Assembly (NCBI GenBank): GCA_963837325.1
Contig: CAWIMV010000001.1
Coordinates: forward strand, 1,736,001-1,800,000
Origin: CAVQKZ01 sp963837325
GTDB lineage: Bacteria; Actinomycetota; Actinomycetes; Mycobacteriales; Jatrophihabitantaceae
Direction of reading: 5' to 3'
Length of the DNA: 64,000 nucleotides
Every line of letters starts with the position of its first letter. Position 1 is the stretch's first letter. The notes under the pieces were generated by a model. It saw nothing but the letters and a program-made list of their open reading frames with translations, was not told where the DNA came from and ran no database searches. Made by a program: the position numbers and the translations under genes. Shown here piece by piece: positions 7,063 through 15,725 of the stretch.

Positions 7063-9116
7063 TGGCTCGCCGCGCACGTCAGTTGTGGGATGGCGATGTC
7101 CGCGTTGTCGTAGGTGACGCCGTTCCCGCCGTCGCCTACGTCGATACGCAACACTTGAGCACCGCTGATGTCGACGTCCGCGTGCTGGGTCGGCGTGGTG
7201 TTGGTGACCAGGCCGCTGTCGTAGAGCTGCTTGCCGTCGGCCGAGATCGTGTAGTCGACGCTGCCGGTGCCCTTAACCGAGTCGTCGAGGCCGAGGTCGG
7301 CGGTGAATCGCGTGCAGTTCGCGCCGACGTAGTAGTCCAGCGAGGCGACTGCGTTCGTCCACAGCCCGTGGGAGTAGGTGACGCCGTGGATCGTCAGGGG
7401 GCCACCGAAGTAGCTCTTGTCGACCAGCACCGGGCCGTAGCCGTTGGTGCTCGCGAGTGGCGTGAGATCACTGGCGAACGGCTGCCCGCTTGGCGGCACC
7501 AACACCTGGAAACCACCGGCGCCGTCCGACACACCGCTGCGGGTGCCGTCGTCCCACCGGTAGGTCGCGTTTCCGGTGATCTCGTAGGTCCCTGGCGGGG
7601 TGTCCTGTGGCACCGTCACCTGCCACCTGCCGGTCAGTGACCGGCCGCTTGGCAGGCCGCGTGAGCTTACGGCCGGTCCCGTGACGCTCCAACCCTCGGG
7701 TGCCTGCGCGGTGAGCCGGGCGGTCGTGATGGCCGGGCGGCCGTCGTTGCGCAATGCCGCGGTGACGTCGATCGTCTGGCCGGGCGAGGCAATGTGGAAG
7801 GTCGAGCCGGGGTACACCGGCGGGACGTCCGGCGTCACCGAGACATCAGTCATCGGCGGCGTCGAGTCGACGTCGCCGCGCAGCGGCGTCACGCGGTAGA
7901 GCATCGCGCTGTGCGCCGGGACCGAGGCCGCGATCGTCCGGGCCGCCTCGTCCGTTTTGTGGGCCCACAGGTCACGGACGGCGTAGGCGCCGGCGTGCGG
8001 CAGCCCCAGGCCGGAGATCGCGGTGGAGATCGTCTCGGCGTGATCGCCGCGGTTGAGCAGCATGACGGCCCGGTCGCGGTTGGCGAGCGGACGGGTCCAC
8101 ACGTCGGCGTCGGCGGTGTGCGAGGCGCGTGTCGCCTCGGCGCCCAGCGAGTCCTGGTCGATCGCGATCACCTCGCGGTTGGTGAGGATCGCCTTGGTGG
8201 CGTCCGACATCGAACGCAGGTCGTTACCGGCGAGCAGCGGGGCGCTCAGCATCGACCACGCGCTGAAGTGGGCCTGATCCTCGGCGTTGGTCATTCCGCC
8301 CAGCCCGACCTGGAGGATGTCCGGGTCGTTCCAGTGGCCCGGCCCCGCGTACGGCGCGAGGTTCGCCTCCTCGTCGAGGTTGGCGATGATTCGGTCCCAC
8401 GAGTCGCCGTAGTCGTTGTTGCTCCGCCACATGTTGCTGATGGCCGGGGCCCACGTCCATGGCTGCAGCGCCGGGTTCCACTCGCAGATGCTGAAGAAGA
8501 TTGGCCGGCCGGTGGCGAGCAGCGCCTGGCTGTACTGCGTGTAGAGCTTCTCGGCCACCTGCTGCTGCGTCAGCCCTGGGAAGTCGCCGAACGGCACGTT
8601 GCACCAGTCGACCTTGACGAAGTCGATGCCCCAGGAGGCGAAGGCGTCGGCGTCCTGCTGGACGTGGCCGTAGCTGCCGGGATACCCCGCGCAGGTCGCG
8701 GTCCCGACATCCTCGTAGATGCCCAGCTTCAAACCGAGCGAGTGGACGTAGTCGGCCACCGCCGTGATTCCGTCCGGGAACTTCGTCGGGTCGGCCTGCA
8801 GGTTGCCGTTAGCGTCGCGCGAGTGCGAGAGCCAGCAGTCGTCGAGGTTGACGTAGTTGTACCCGGCCGCCTTCATGCCCGAGCTCACCATCGCATCGGC
8901 GGTCTGCTCGACCAGTTGTTCGGTGACGTTGCACTTGAAGGCGTACCAGTCGTTCCAGCCCATTGGCGGGGTCGCGGCGAGACCGTTGTAGGAGCCGGCC
9001 GGCGGAGCCGGCGGCGCGGTCGGCGTGGCCAACGCGGCCGGCGCCGAGCCGAGGGCGACCGCGAGCCCTAGCGTTAACACGGCGCCGGCGATGACGGCGA
9101 GCAAGCGGCGGAGCAT
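7059..9116 (-). CDS. Secreted alpha-galactosidase, GH27 with NEW3 and NPCBM domains
   Basis: The protein has 685 residues. Residues 1-30 are a signal peptide. The GH27 barrel begins at LAATPPMGWNDWYAF. The nucleophile Asp170 sits in KVDWC, and WNDPD at 262-266 carries the predicted acid/base. After the barrel and its beta domain come an NPCBM-associated NEW3 domain (about 460-530, with PEGWSV) and a C-terminal NPCBM carbohydrate-binding domain (about 545-685). It should release terminal alpha-galactose from galacto-oligosaccharides or galactomannan outside the cell. ATG 9116 is preceded by AAAGGAC, and an in-frame extension to 9230 lacks a signal-peptide start. It is the last full gene of the leftward sugar-transport operon, so the released galactose probably feeds the adjacent ABC transporter. 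Confidence 0.93.
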   Translation of the reverse strand: MLRRLLAVIAGAVLTLGLAVALGSAPAALATPTAPPAPPAGSYNGLAATPPMGWNDWYAFKCNVTEQLVEQTADAMVSSGMKAAGYNYVNLDDCWLSHSRDANGNLQADPTKFPDGITAVADYVHSLGLKLGIYEDVGTATCAGYPGSYGHVQQDADAFASWGIDFVKVDWCNVPFGDFPGLTQQQVAEKLYTQYSQALLATGRPIFFSICEWNPALQPWTWAPAISNMWRSNNDYGDSWDRIIANLDEEANLAPYAGPGHWNDPDILQVGLGGMTNAEDQAHFSAWSMLSAPLLAGNDLRSMSDATKAILTNREVIAIDQDSLGAEATRASHTADADVWTRPLANRDRAVMLLNRGDHAETISTAISGLGLPHAGAYAVRDLWAHKTDEAARTIAASVPAHSAMLYRVTPLRGDVDSTPPMTDVSVTPDVPPVYPGSTFHIASPGQTIDVTAALRNDGRPAITTARLTAQAPEGWSVTGPAVSSRGLPSGRSLTGRWQVTVPQDTPPGTYEITGNATYRWDDGTRSGVSDGAGGFQVLVPPSGQPFASDLTPLASTNGYGPVLVDKSYFGGPLTIHGVTYSHGLWTNAVASLDYYVGANCTRFTADLGLDDSVKGTGSVDYTISADGKQLYDSGLVTNTTPTQHADVDISGAQVLRIDVGDGGNGVTYDNADIAIPQLTCAASQ

Positions 9117-9204
9117 GCGGGATGTCCTTTCTCGGGGCTTCGGGCGCGCGCCAGCACGCCCCTTGGGACCAAGGCATTCGGATGAAGCTGTCTCCGGGCG
9201 CGTG

Positions 9205-10248
9205 TTACGGCAGGCCGATGGCGCGCACACCGCGACGGCGTTGTTGGATGATCACTGCGGCGACCAGCAGGAACCCTTGAGCGATGTCTTGCCAGAACGA
9301 ATTGACGTTGAGGATGGTGAGGCCGTTCTCGAGCACGCCGAGCAGGAGGACGGCGAGGATGGTGCCGGGTATGGCGCCCTTGCCACCCCGCAGCGAGACG
9401 CCACCGAGGGCGGCGGCGGTGATCGACTGGAGTTCGAGGCCCTGGCTGCCGGAGGTCGGCTGGCCCGATCCGGTGCGCGCGGTCAGCATGACACCGGCGA
9501 CCGCTGCGGCGAGCCCGGCCACCACGTAGCAGCCGATCACGAGGCGGTTGAGATTGATGCCGGCCAGCCGGGCGGCGGTGGCGTTGCCGCCCATCGCGTA
9601 CAGGTTGCGGCCGACGTCGGTGTAGCGCAGCACGAGATGCGTCACGACCGCGACGACGACGAGTATCCAGATCAGCGCCGGGATCCCGATGATCGTGCCG
9701 CGAGCGATGAAGACGAACGTGGAATTGGTGCCGGTGTAGCCCTGCGCGCGACCGTCCGAGATGAGGTTGGCCAGCCCGCGGAAGCCGGCGTAGGTCGCGA
9801 GCGTCGCGATCACCGCGTTGACCCGGCCGTAGATGATCACGAGCCCGTTGAACAGGCCGGCCAGGATGCCGACGCCGAGTGCGGCGAGGATCCCGAGGAC
9901 GGCCGAGGTCTGGCTGGTGAACACCATCGCCGACACCACGGACGTGAGCCCGGCCGCGCTGCCCACCGAGATGTCGAGGCCGCCGATCAGCATCACGACG
10001 GTCTGGACCACGGCCAGCACCCCGACGATCGAGACGGTCGTGCCGATCGTCTTGAGGTTGCTCACGAGCAGGAAGTTGCTGTTCTGGGCGGCGATGATCG
10101 CGACGAGTGCGGCCAGCGCGATCAGCAGGCTGAGGTTCTGCACGCCGACGACGTCTAGGCCGCGACGCAGGGACGATCGCTGGTCCGGGGAATCGGGGGC
10201 GCGGGCTACGTCGGCGGCCGGCGATGGCTTTGTAGTCGTGGACGTCAC
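9205..10248 (-). CDS. Sugar ABC transporter permease (RbsC/MglC family)
   Basis: A 347-residue membrane protein of the BPD_transp_2 type with about nine to ten helices. It carries typical family stretches: GGLDISVGSAAGLTSV, the RVNAVIATLAT region, and AALGGVSLRGGKGAI before the last helices. It forms the channel of a ribose/galactose-class importer. Its start overlaps the ATPase stop by 4 bp. The sugar is inferred to be galactose from the flanking alpha-galactosidase and galactonate genes, not from the permease itself. Confidence 0.93.
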   Translation of the reverse strand: MTSTTTKPSPAADVARAPDSPDQRSSLRRGLDVVGVQNLSLLIALAALVAIIAAQNSNFLLVSNLKTIGTTVSIVGVLAVVQTVVMLIGGLDISVGSAAGLTSVVSAMVFTSQTSAVLGILAALGVGILAGLFNGLVIIYGRVNAVIATLATYAGFRGLANLISDGRAQGYTGTNSTFVFIARGTIIGIPALIWILVVVAVVTHLVLRYTDVGRNLYAMGGNATAARLAGINLNRLVIGCYVVAGLAAAVAGVMLTARTGSGQPTSGSQGLELQSITAAALGGVSLRGGKGAIPGTILAVLLLGVLENGLTILNVNSFWQDIAQGFLLVAAVIIQQRRRGVRAIGLP

Positions 10249-11792
10249 CTTTCAACTCCTTCGCGGGCGGCTGCGGCGCCGACGAGCTGATCGGACATGG
10301 CAAGGTGCAGGATCCGTTCCTCCGAGGCCTCAGCCCGGTCGAGTTCCCCGGCGATGCGGCCGGCCTGCATGACGACGATGCGGTCCGAAAGCGCGAGGAT
10401 CTCGGGCAGCTCCGAGGAGATGACGATGACCGCCAGCCCGTCGGCCGCCAGTCCGTCGATCACCTCGTAGATCTCGGCCTTCGCACCGACGTCGACGCCG
10501 CGCGTCGGCTCGTCCAGGATCAGCACCTTCGGGCGGCCGGCCAGCCAACGCGCCAGGACGACCTTCTGCTGGTTGCCGCCGGACAGCTTGGCCACGACCT
10601 GCTCGAGCGACGGGGTGCGGATATTGAGGCGGCGGGCGAACTCGCGGGCGATCCGCCGCTCCTCGCCGCGCCGCACCACGTGCATCCGGCTGATGCGCGG
10701 GAGCACGGCGAGCGAGGTGTTGTCGCGCACCGATCGATCCATCAGCAACGCCTGGGCCTTGCGCTCCTCCGGCACAAGGCCGATGCCGGCCCGGATCGCG
10801 GCACGCGGGCTTCGGATGCGCACCGTCCGGCCGTCGACGATGATCTCGCCGCCGGTGCGCAGGTCGTCACCGACGATGGCGTGCGCGAGTTCAGATCGGC
10901 CGGCACCGACGAGCCCGGCGATCCCGAGCACCTCGCCGGCGCGCACGTCGAGGCTCACGTCGTGCAGCTTCTCCGAACGCAGCCCGCGCACCGAGAGCAC
11001 GACGTCGCCGCGCGGGTGGGCCGCGCGCGAGTACATGCCGGTGAGATCCCGGCCGACCATCATCGCCACGATCTCGTCGGTGTGGGTCTCGGACGTCGTG
11101 CGCGTTCCGACGACGGCACCGTCGCGCAGGACGGTGACCCGGTCAGCGATCGCGAAGATCTCGGGCAGCCGGTGCGAGACGTAGAGCACCGCTACCCCGT
11201 CGTCGCGCAGGCGCCGGATGAGCGTGAAGAGCGCATCGACCTCAGTGTCGCTGAGTGAGGAGGTGGGCTCGTCGAACGCGATCACCCGGACGTCGGCGAT
11301 CAGCGCCCGCATGATCTCGATGAGCTGACGCTGCGCCGGGGAGAGCTGCTCGCCCAGCGTGTCCGGCGCCAGCGCGTGGGTGAAGCCGTAGCGAGCGAGG
11401 TCGGCGCGAGCGCGCTCCTCTACGGCGCGGCGGCTGAACACTCCGTGCCGGTTTGGCAGTTCACCGACGTAGATGTTCTCCGCGACCGAGACTTGCGGGA
11501 TGATTTCCGGCTCCTGGTAGATCACCCGCACCCCGGCCTCGTGCGCGGCCCGCGGCGCGGCGAAGCGCATCGGCTCGCCGTCGATGGAGACCGACCCGGC
11601 GTCGGGGGTGTAGGCCCCGGAGAGGATCTTCAGCAAGGTCGACTTCCCGGCGCCGTTCTCCCCCACGAGGGCGAGCACCTCCCCGGCCCGCGCCTCGACG
11701 TCGACGCCTCGCAGGGCGTGCACCCCGCCGAAACTCTTCTTCAGGCCGGCCATGACCAGGCGGCCCTGGGCGCCGCGCGTCTCCTCGCTCAT
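10245..11792 (-). CDS. Sugar ABC transporter ATP-binding protein (RbsA/MglA family)
   Basis: A 515-residue tandem ATPase. The first domain has Walker A GENGAGKST and Walker B VIAFDEPTSSL. The second has a degenerate P-loop GLVGAGRSE, the signature LSGGNQQKV and a Walker B followed by DEPTRGVDVG. This two-domain layout, with one degenerate site, is standard for carbohydrate importers of the CUT2 class. It energises uptake with the permease and lipoprotein encoded on either side. Confidence 0.94.
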   Translation of the reverse strand: MSEETRGAQGRLVMAGLKKSFGGVHALRGVDVEARAGEVLALVGENGAGKSTLLKILSGAYTPDAGSVSIDGEPMRFAAPRAAHEAGVRVIYQEPEIIPQVSVAENIYVGELPNRHGVFSRRAVEERARADLARYGFTHALAPDTLGEQLSPAQRQLIEIMRALIADVRVIAFDEPTSSLSDTEVDALFTLIRRLRDDGVAVLYVSHRLPEIFAIADRVTVLRDGAVVGTRTTSETHTDEIVAMMVGRDLTGMYSRAAHPRGDVVLSVRGLRSEKLHDVSLDVRAGEVLGIAGLVGAGRSELAHAIVGDDLRTGGEIIVDGRTVRIRSPRAAIRAGIGLVPEERKAQALLMDRSVRDNTSLAVLPRISRMHVVRRGEERRIAREFARRLNIRTPSLEQVVAKLSGGNQQKVVLARWLAGRPKVLILDEPTRGVDVGAKAEIYEVIDGLAADGLAVIVISSELPEILALSDRIVVMQAGRIAGELDRAEASEERILHLAMSDQLVGAAAAREGVER

Positions 11793-11803
11793 CGGCCCGG
11801 GAC

Positions 11804-12835
11804 TCAGCTGCAGGTGCCCATGACGGACTGCCAGTTCGACGCATCGACCATCGTCGTCTTGGCGATTGTCTTGGCCGGCAGCGGCTTGTTGTCGCGCAGG
11901 TGGTCAACGAGCGCCTTGACCGCCGCAGCGCCCACGTCGGCGCCACCGATGTAGAGCGCGGCCTTGTTGCCCGAGTTCACGTGGGCCTTCCAATCCTTGC
12001 AGGTGAGGTACGCGCCCAGGCCGACGCCGATGATGTTGGACGGGGACACGTTGCCGTTTTGCAGCGCCGTGACGACACCGGTCTCGCTCTCGTCGTTGCA
12101 CCCCCACACAACCCAGTGCTTGACGCTGGGGTGTGCCGTCAGCGCGGCGGCCGCCTTGTTCTGCGCGTCGATCACCGAGTTGTCGGTGCCGAGCTTGACG
12201 ATCGGCAGCGTCGCTCCGGCGGTGGACTTGAAGCCCTGCTCGTCGCCCTGCTCGCGCAACTGGCAGTCAGACAGATCTTGCTGGTAGGCGGCGATCACCG
12301 ACGTGTTCGCGGCGGTCCAGCCGCTCCGCTTGAACAGCTTGCCCGCCTCGGTCCCGACCGCGGCACCCATTTGAGTGCTGTCGAAGCCGACGAACGGCGC
12401 CGCCTTGTTCGACCCCGACTTGATGGGGTCGTCGGAGGCGACAAGCGGAATACCCGCCTGGTCGGCCGCGTCGATCACCTGCGGGCCGATCTTCTGGTCG
12501 GGCACCACGATCGCGATGCCGTCGACCTTCTGGGCCACCTCGGTGCCTATGTCGCTGATCGCCTTGTTGGAGTCGGTGCCGAGGTCGACGGCGTCGACCT
12601 TCACGTTGCCGAGCTTCGCGGCTTCGCGCTTCGCGCCGTTGGCTTCGTCGACGAAGTACTGCTGGTCGCCCTGCTTCTGCAGGTACGCGACGGTGATCGT
12701 GTCGGTCTTCTTCGAACCGCCGCCGGTCGAAGCCGAGTTGCCCGACGCCCCGCCACTGGAGCAGCTCGCCAGCGCGCCGGCGAGGGTGATGGCGCCCAAC
12801 CCGAGGGCGGCGAGGCGGAGTCGAGTTCCTTGCAT
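11804..12835 (-). CDS. Sugar-binding lipoprotein of the CUT2 ABC importer
   Basis: The 343-residue protein starts with a lipoprotein signal (LAGALASC lipobox, Cys near residue 24) and a Ser/Gly-rich linker, followed by a periplasmic-binding-protein type I fold (TITVAYLQKQ, GIAIVVPDQK, PLVASDDPI, WGCNDESETG). It should capture the sugar outside the membrane. ATG 12835 has AGGAG eight bases upstream; a frame extension to 12862 lacks this. It is the first gene of the leftward operon, driven by the TTGACA promoter at 12932-12960. Confidence 0.92.
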   Translation of the reverse strand: MQGTRLRLAALGLGAITLAGALASCSSGGASGNSASTGGGSKKTDTITVAYLQKQGDQQYFVDEANGAKREAAKLGNVKVDAVDLGTDSNKAISDIGTEVAQKVDGIAIVVPDQKIGPQVIDAADQAGIPLVASDDPIKSGSNKAAPFVGFDSTQMGAAVGTEAGKLFKRSGWTAANTSVIAAYQQDLSDCQLREQGDEQGFKSTAGATLPIVKLGTDNSVIDAQNKAAAALTAHPSVKHWVVWGCNDESETGVVTALQNGNVSPSNIIGVGLGAYLTCKDWKAHVNSGNKAALYIGGADVGAAAVKALVDHLRDNKPLPAKTIAKTTMVDASNWQSVMGTCS

Positions 12836-12915
12836 GGTGGAAGCTCCTCTTCGGTCGGGCAACTATGGCCCCATTAGCACCTTCTACACCGATCGCACGA
12901 TTCAGCGCGGTTTCG

Positions 12916-12928
12916 CTGGTGTCGTCCC
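12916..12928 (-). promoter_or_regulatory. Candidate operator box, leftward promoter of the galactose locus
   Basis: On the minus strand this reads GGGACGACACCAG and lies at the expected transcription start of the importer operon. It matches 12 of 13 bases of the box at 12996-13008, which occupies the same place in the opposite promoter. The GntR/FadR regulator of this locus is the natural candidate ligand. Confidence 0.5.
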
Positions 12929-12931
12929 TAC

Positions 12932-12960
12932 ATGATGGGAACCACTCATTAGACTGTCAA
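12932..12960 (-). promoter_or_regulatory. Promoter of the sugar importer operon
   Basis: A perfect -35 TTGACA (12955-12960) is followed after 17 bases by CATCAT (12932-12937). The predicted start near 12925 lies about 90 bp before the lipoprotein ATG. Confidence 0.5.
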
Positions 12961-12965
12961 TAGTA

Positions 12966-12994
12966 TTTACATATTTAATGTCGGCCAGTAACGT
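12966..12994 (+). promoter_or_regulatory. Promoter of the galactonate operon
   Basis: TTTACA (12966-12971), a 17-base gap and TAACGT (12989-12994) form a plausible sigma-70 promoter in an AT-rich patch. The expected start near 13001 lies inside the 13-bp box at 12996-13008. Confidence 0.45.
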
Positions 12995-12995
12995 C

Positions 12996-13008
12996 GGGAC
13001 GACAACAG
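12996..13008 (+). promoter_or_regulatory. Candidate operator box, rightward promoter of the galactose locus
   Basis: Reads GGGACGACAACAG. It overlaps an 11-bp odd palindrome, GTCGGGACGAC (12994-13004), a shape used by FadR-type GntR repressors. The same box occurs inverted at 12916-12928. Confidence 0.5.
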
Positions 13009-13035
13009 ATCGGGAAGCCCGGAACGAGGGAAGTC

Positions 13036-13794
13036 ATGGCCGCAGACCGGTTCGTCGGCCGTGTCGCGCTCGTGACCGGGGGCGCCTCGGGCATCGGTGC
13101 CGCCACCGGCCGCCGGTTGGCCGCCGACGGGGCGACGGTCGTCTTGGCCGACCTCGATGCGGCGCGGGGCGCCCGGGTCGCCGATGGCGTCGCCAGCGAG
13201 GGCGGCAACGCCTGCTTCACCGAGCTCGACGTTGCCCGGGCCGGTGACTGGGCGCGGGTGCGCGAGGAGGTCATCGGCCGGCACGGACGGCTCGACATCC
13301 TGCACAGCAACGCCGCCCGAGTGGTCGTCAAGCCCGCCCACGAGTTGGACGAGGACGAGTGGCACCTGCAGCTCGACTCGTCCGTGACCGCTACCTGGCT
13401 GGGCGCGCGCACATTCCTGGAAGATCTGCGCCGCGTCAACGGCTCGATCGTCATCACGTCGTCCGTGCACGCCATGTTCGGTATGCGGGGCCATCCCGCC
13501 TACGCCGCGGCGAAGGGAGCGCTCGGCTCGCTCGCCCGACAGTTGGCCGTCGAGTACGCCCCGGAGGTCCGGGTCAATGTCGTCGTGCCCGGCCCCATCC
13601 TCACCGGCATGTGGGAGCGGTTGCCCGAGTCCGACCGCGCCAGGAGCGCAGCTGCTACCGCCCTCGGTCGCCTCGGTCGGCCGGAGGAGGTGGCGGCGGT
13701 CGTCGCGTTCCTCGCGTCCGACGACGCGTCGTTCGTAACCGGTTCCGCCATCGTGGTCGATGGTGGGTGGAGCATCGTTAAGGATTCGGCTTGA
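13036..13794 (+). CDS. SDR family dehydrogenase, probable aldose (galactose) dehydrogenase
   Basis: A 252-residue classical short-chain dehydrogenase. It has the NAD(P) motif TGGASGIG near residues 14-21, a catalytic Ser in ITSSVHAM and the YAAAK catalytic pair (PAYAAAKG). It ends with the usual GSAIVVDGG. One missing canonical feature is the NNAG motif, here replaced by HSNAA. As first gene of an operon with galactonate dehydratase, the likely reaction is oxidation of D-galactose to the lactone; other sugars or sugar acids are possible. ATG 13036 follows GAGGGAAG. Confidence 0.85.
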   Translation: MAADRFVGRVALVTGGASGIGAATGRRLAADGATVVLADLDAARGARVADGVASEGGNACFTELDVARAGDWARVREEVIGRHGRLDILHSNAARVVVKPAHELDEDEWHLQLDSSVTATWLGARTFLEDLRRVNGSIVITSSVHAMFGMRGHPAYAAAKGALGSLARQLAVEYAPEVRVNVVVPGPILTGMWERLPESDRARSAAATALGRLGRPEEVAAVVAFLASDDASFVTGSAIVVDGGWSIVKDSA

Positions 13795-13809
13795 AAGGGG
13801 GGACATCCG

Positions 13810-14583
13810 GTGATACAGCAACGGCCACGCGCAGTTGAACATCAAGTCGATCGACGCGACGGCGCGCGGTCGCTCACCGCGCTTCGCGGGTTGCACGGGC
13901 AGACGGTCGAGACGCTGGGACTGCGCATCGTGGGCGGGTCGTACGCGCCCGGGAGCGCGCTGTCCCCCGACGTGATCGAGTCTGAGTTCGGGATCAGCAA
14001 GTCGGTACTGCGCGAGGCGCTGCGGGTGCTGGCGGCCAAGGGTCTCGTCGACTCGCGGCAGAAGCGGGGCACCGTCATCCGGCCGCGGTCGTCGTGGAGC
14101 CTCTTGGACGCCGACGTCCTGCGCTGGCAGGGGGGTCAGCCGGATGCGCAGTTCTTTGCGAATCTCGCCGAGGTTCGCGAGATCGTCGAACCGGCCGGCG
14201 CGGCGCTGGCCGCGGGCCGGCGCGACGCGCACGACCTCGTTGCGCTGCGCTCCGCCGTGGAGGCGATGGCCGAGGCCGGCACCGATGCGCCCGCCGTCGT
14301 CGAGGCCGACCTGGCGTTCCACCGCGCTCTGCTCGACGCGGCGCACAACGAGTTGCTCAGCCGGATGGAGGTCGTCATCGAGGCCGGGCTGCGGGCGCGG
14401 GACGCGGTCGTACACAACGGCGAGCATTGGCCGGACTCGGTTCCGGTGCACCGGGCGATCATCGACGCGATCGAGGCAGGCGACGCGGCCGCGGCCCAGG
14501 CTGCCGTCCAGGCGCTGCTGATGCAGGCGTCGGCGGACGTCGAGGTTGCCGCCGACCGTCGGGAGGGCACGCCGCGTCGATGA
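13810..14583 (+). CDS. GntR family regulator, FadR/FCD subfamily (DgoR-like)
   Basis: A 257-residue regulator. The N-terminal winged helix (about 28-95) includes SKSVLREALRVLAAKGLV, and the FCD effector domain (about 115-240) has the metal/ligand His residues in FHRALLDAAHN and HRAIIDAIEAGD. It lies inside the galactonate operon, as does dgoR in enterobacteria, where galactonate is the inducer. It probably represses both divergent operons through the paired boxes at 12916-12928 and 12996-13008. The GTG start follows AAAGGGGGG. The stop overlaps the next gene by ATGA. Confidence 0.9.
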   Translation: MIQQRPRAVEHQVDRRDGARSLTALRGLHGQTVETLGLRIVGGSYAPGSALSPDVIESEFGISKSVLREALRVLAAKGLVDSRQKRGTVIRPRSSWSLLDADVLRWQGGQPDAQFFANLAEVREIVEPAGAALAAGRRDAHDLVALRSAVEAMAEAGTDAPAVVEADLAFHRALLDAAHNELLSRMEVVIEAGLRARDAVVHNGEHWPDSVPVHRAIIDAIEAGDAAAAQAAVQALLMQASADVEVAADRREGTPRR

Positions 14584-15725
14584 AGATCACCGACCTGCAG
14601 ACGTTCCTCGTACCACCACGCTGGCTGTTCCTGCGCGTCGACACCGACGAGGGCATCGCCGGCTGGGGCGAGCCGATCGTCGAGGGCCGCGCCGAAACCG
14701 TGCGCGCCGCTGTCGCGGAGATCGGCGCCGACCTGATCGGTGAGGATCCGCTGCGCATCGAGGACCACTGGCAGCGCAACACCAAGTCCGGCTTTTACCG
14801 CGGTGGTCCGGTGCTCTCCAGCGCAGCCGCCGGCATCGATCAAGCCCTGTGGGACATCGCCGGCAAGGCGCTCGGCGTCCCCGTTCACCAACTCCTCGGC
14901 GGCGCTGTTCGCGAACGCGTCCGGATGTACTCCTGGATCGGCGGAGACGAACCAGACGAGGTCGCCGACCACGCACGCGGGCAGGTCGAGGCGGGCTTCA
15001 CAGCCGTGAAGATGAACGGGTCGGGCCGGATGGGCGCGATCGACACCGTCAGCCGTACTCGGGAGGTCGTGGACCGGGTTGCGGCGGTGCGCGAGGCGAT
15101 CGGTCCCGACCGCGACGTCGTCGTCGACTTCCACGGGCGCATGACAGCGGCGATGTCGCGGCGGATCCTGCCGTTGCTGGAACCGCTGTTCCCGCTGTTC
15201 GTCGAGGAGCCGGCCGTCCCCGAGAACGGCCACCAACTGCGCGGCCTCGTCGAGTGCAGCGCGGTGCCGCTGGCCACCGGCGAGCGGCTGTACTCGCGCT
15301 GGGACTTCCGCGAGGTGTTCGAGGCCGGGGTCGCCGTCGCCCAGCCGGACGTGTCGCACGCCGGCGGCATCAGCGAGTTGCGCCGCATCGCTGCGATGGC
15401 CGAAGCGTATGGGGTCTCGATCGCACCGCACTGCCCGCTCGGCCCCATCGCGCTCGCGGCGAGTCTGCAGATCGCGTTCGCGATCCCGAACCTGCTCATC
15501 CAGGAGCAGAGCGTCGGCATCCAATACAACGAGGGCAACGAGCTGCTGGACTACCTGCTCGATCCCACTCCGATGGACTTCCGGGACGGTTACGCGGCGC
15601 TTCCCGTCCGCCCTGGGCTGGGCATCGAGATCGACGAGGACGCCGTTGCGCGGGCCGCCGAGATCGGCCACCGGTGGCGCAACCCCGTTTGGCGCGATGC
15701 CGACGGGGCACTGCGCGAATGGTGA
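14580..15725 (+). CDS. dgoD: D-galactonate dehydratase family protein
   Basis: 381 residues, the length of E. coli DgoD. It belongs to the enolase superfamily: an N-terminal capping domain (MKITDLQTFLVPPRWLF), then the barrel with metal ligands in VVDFHGR, FVEEPAVPE and LATGERLYSRWDF. The catalytic His is in APHCPLGPIALAAS, a stretch characteristic of galactonate dehydratases. It removes water from D-galactonate to give 2-keto-3-deoxygalactonate. ATG 14580 overlaps the GntR stop by 4 bp; a longer frame open upstream is out of context. Confidence 0.92.
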   Translation: MKITDLQTFLVPPRWLFLRVDTDEGIAGWGEPIVEGRAETVRAAVAEIGADLIGEDPLRIEDHWQRNTKSGFYRGGPVLSSAAAGIDQALWDIAGKALGVPVHQLLGGAVRERVRMYSWIGGDEPDEVADHARGQVEAGFTAVKMNGSGRMGAIDTVSRTREVVDRVAAVREAIGPDRDVVVDFHGRMTAAMSRRILPLLEPLFPLFVEEPAVPENGHQLRGLVECSAVPLATGERLYSRWDFREVFEAGVAVAQPDVSHAGGISELRRIAAMAEAYGVSIAPHCPLGPIALAASLQIAFAIPNLLIQEQSVGIQYNEGNELLDYLLDPTPMDFRDGYAALPVRPGLGIEIDEDAVARAAEIGHRWRNPVWRDADGALREW

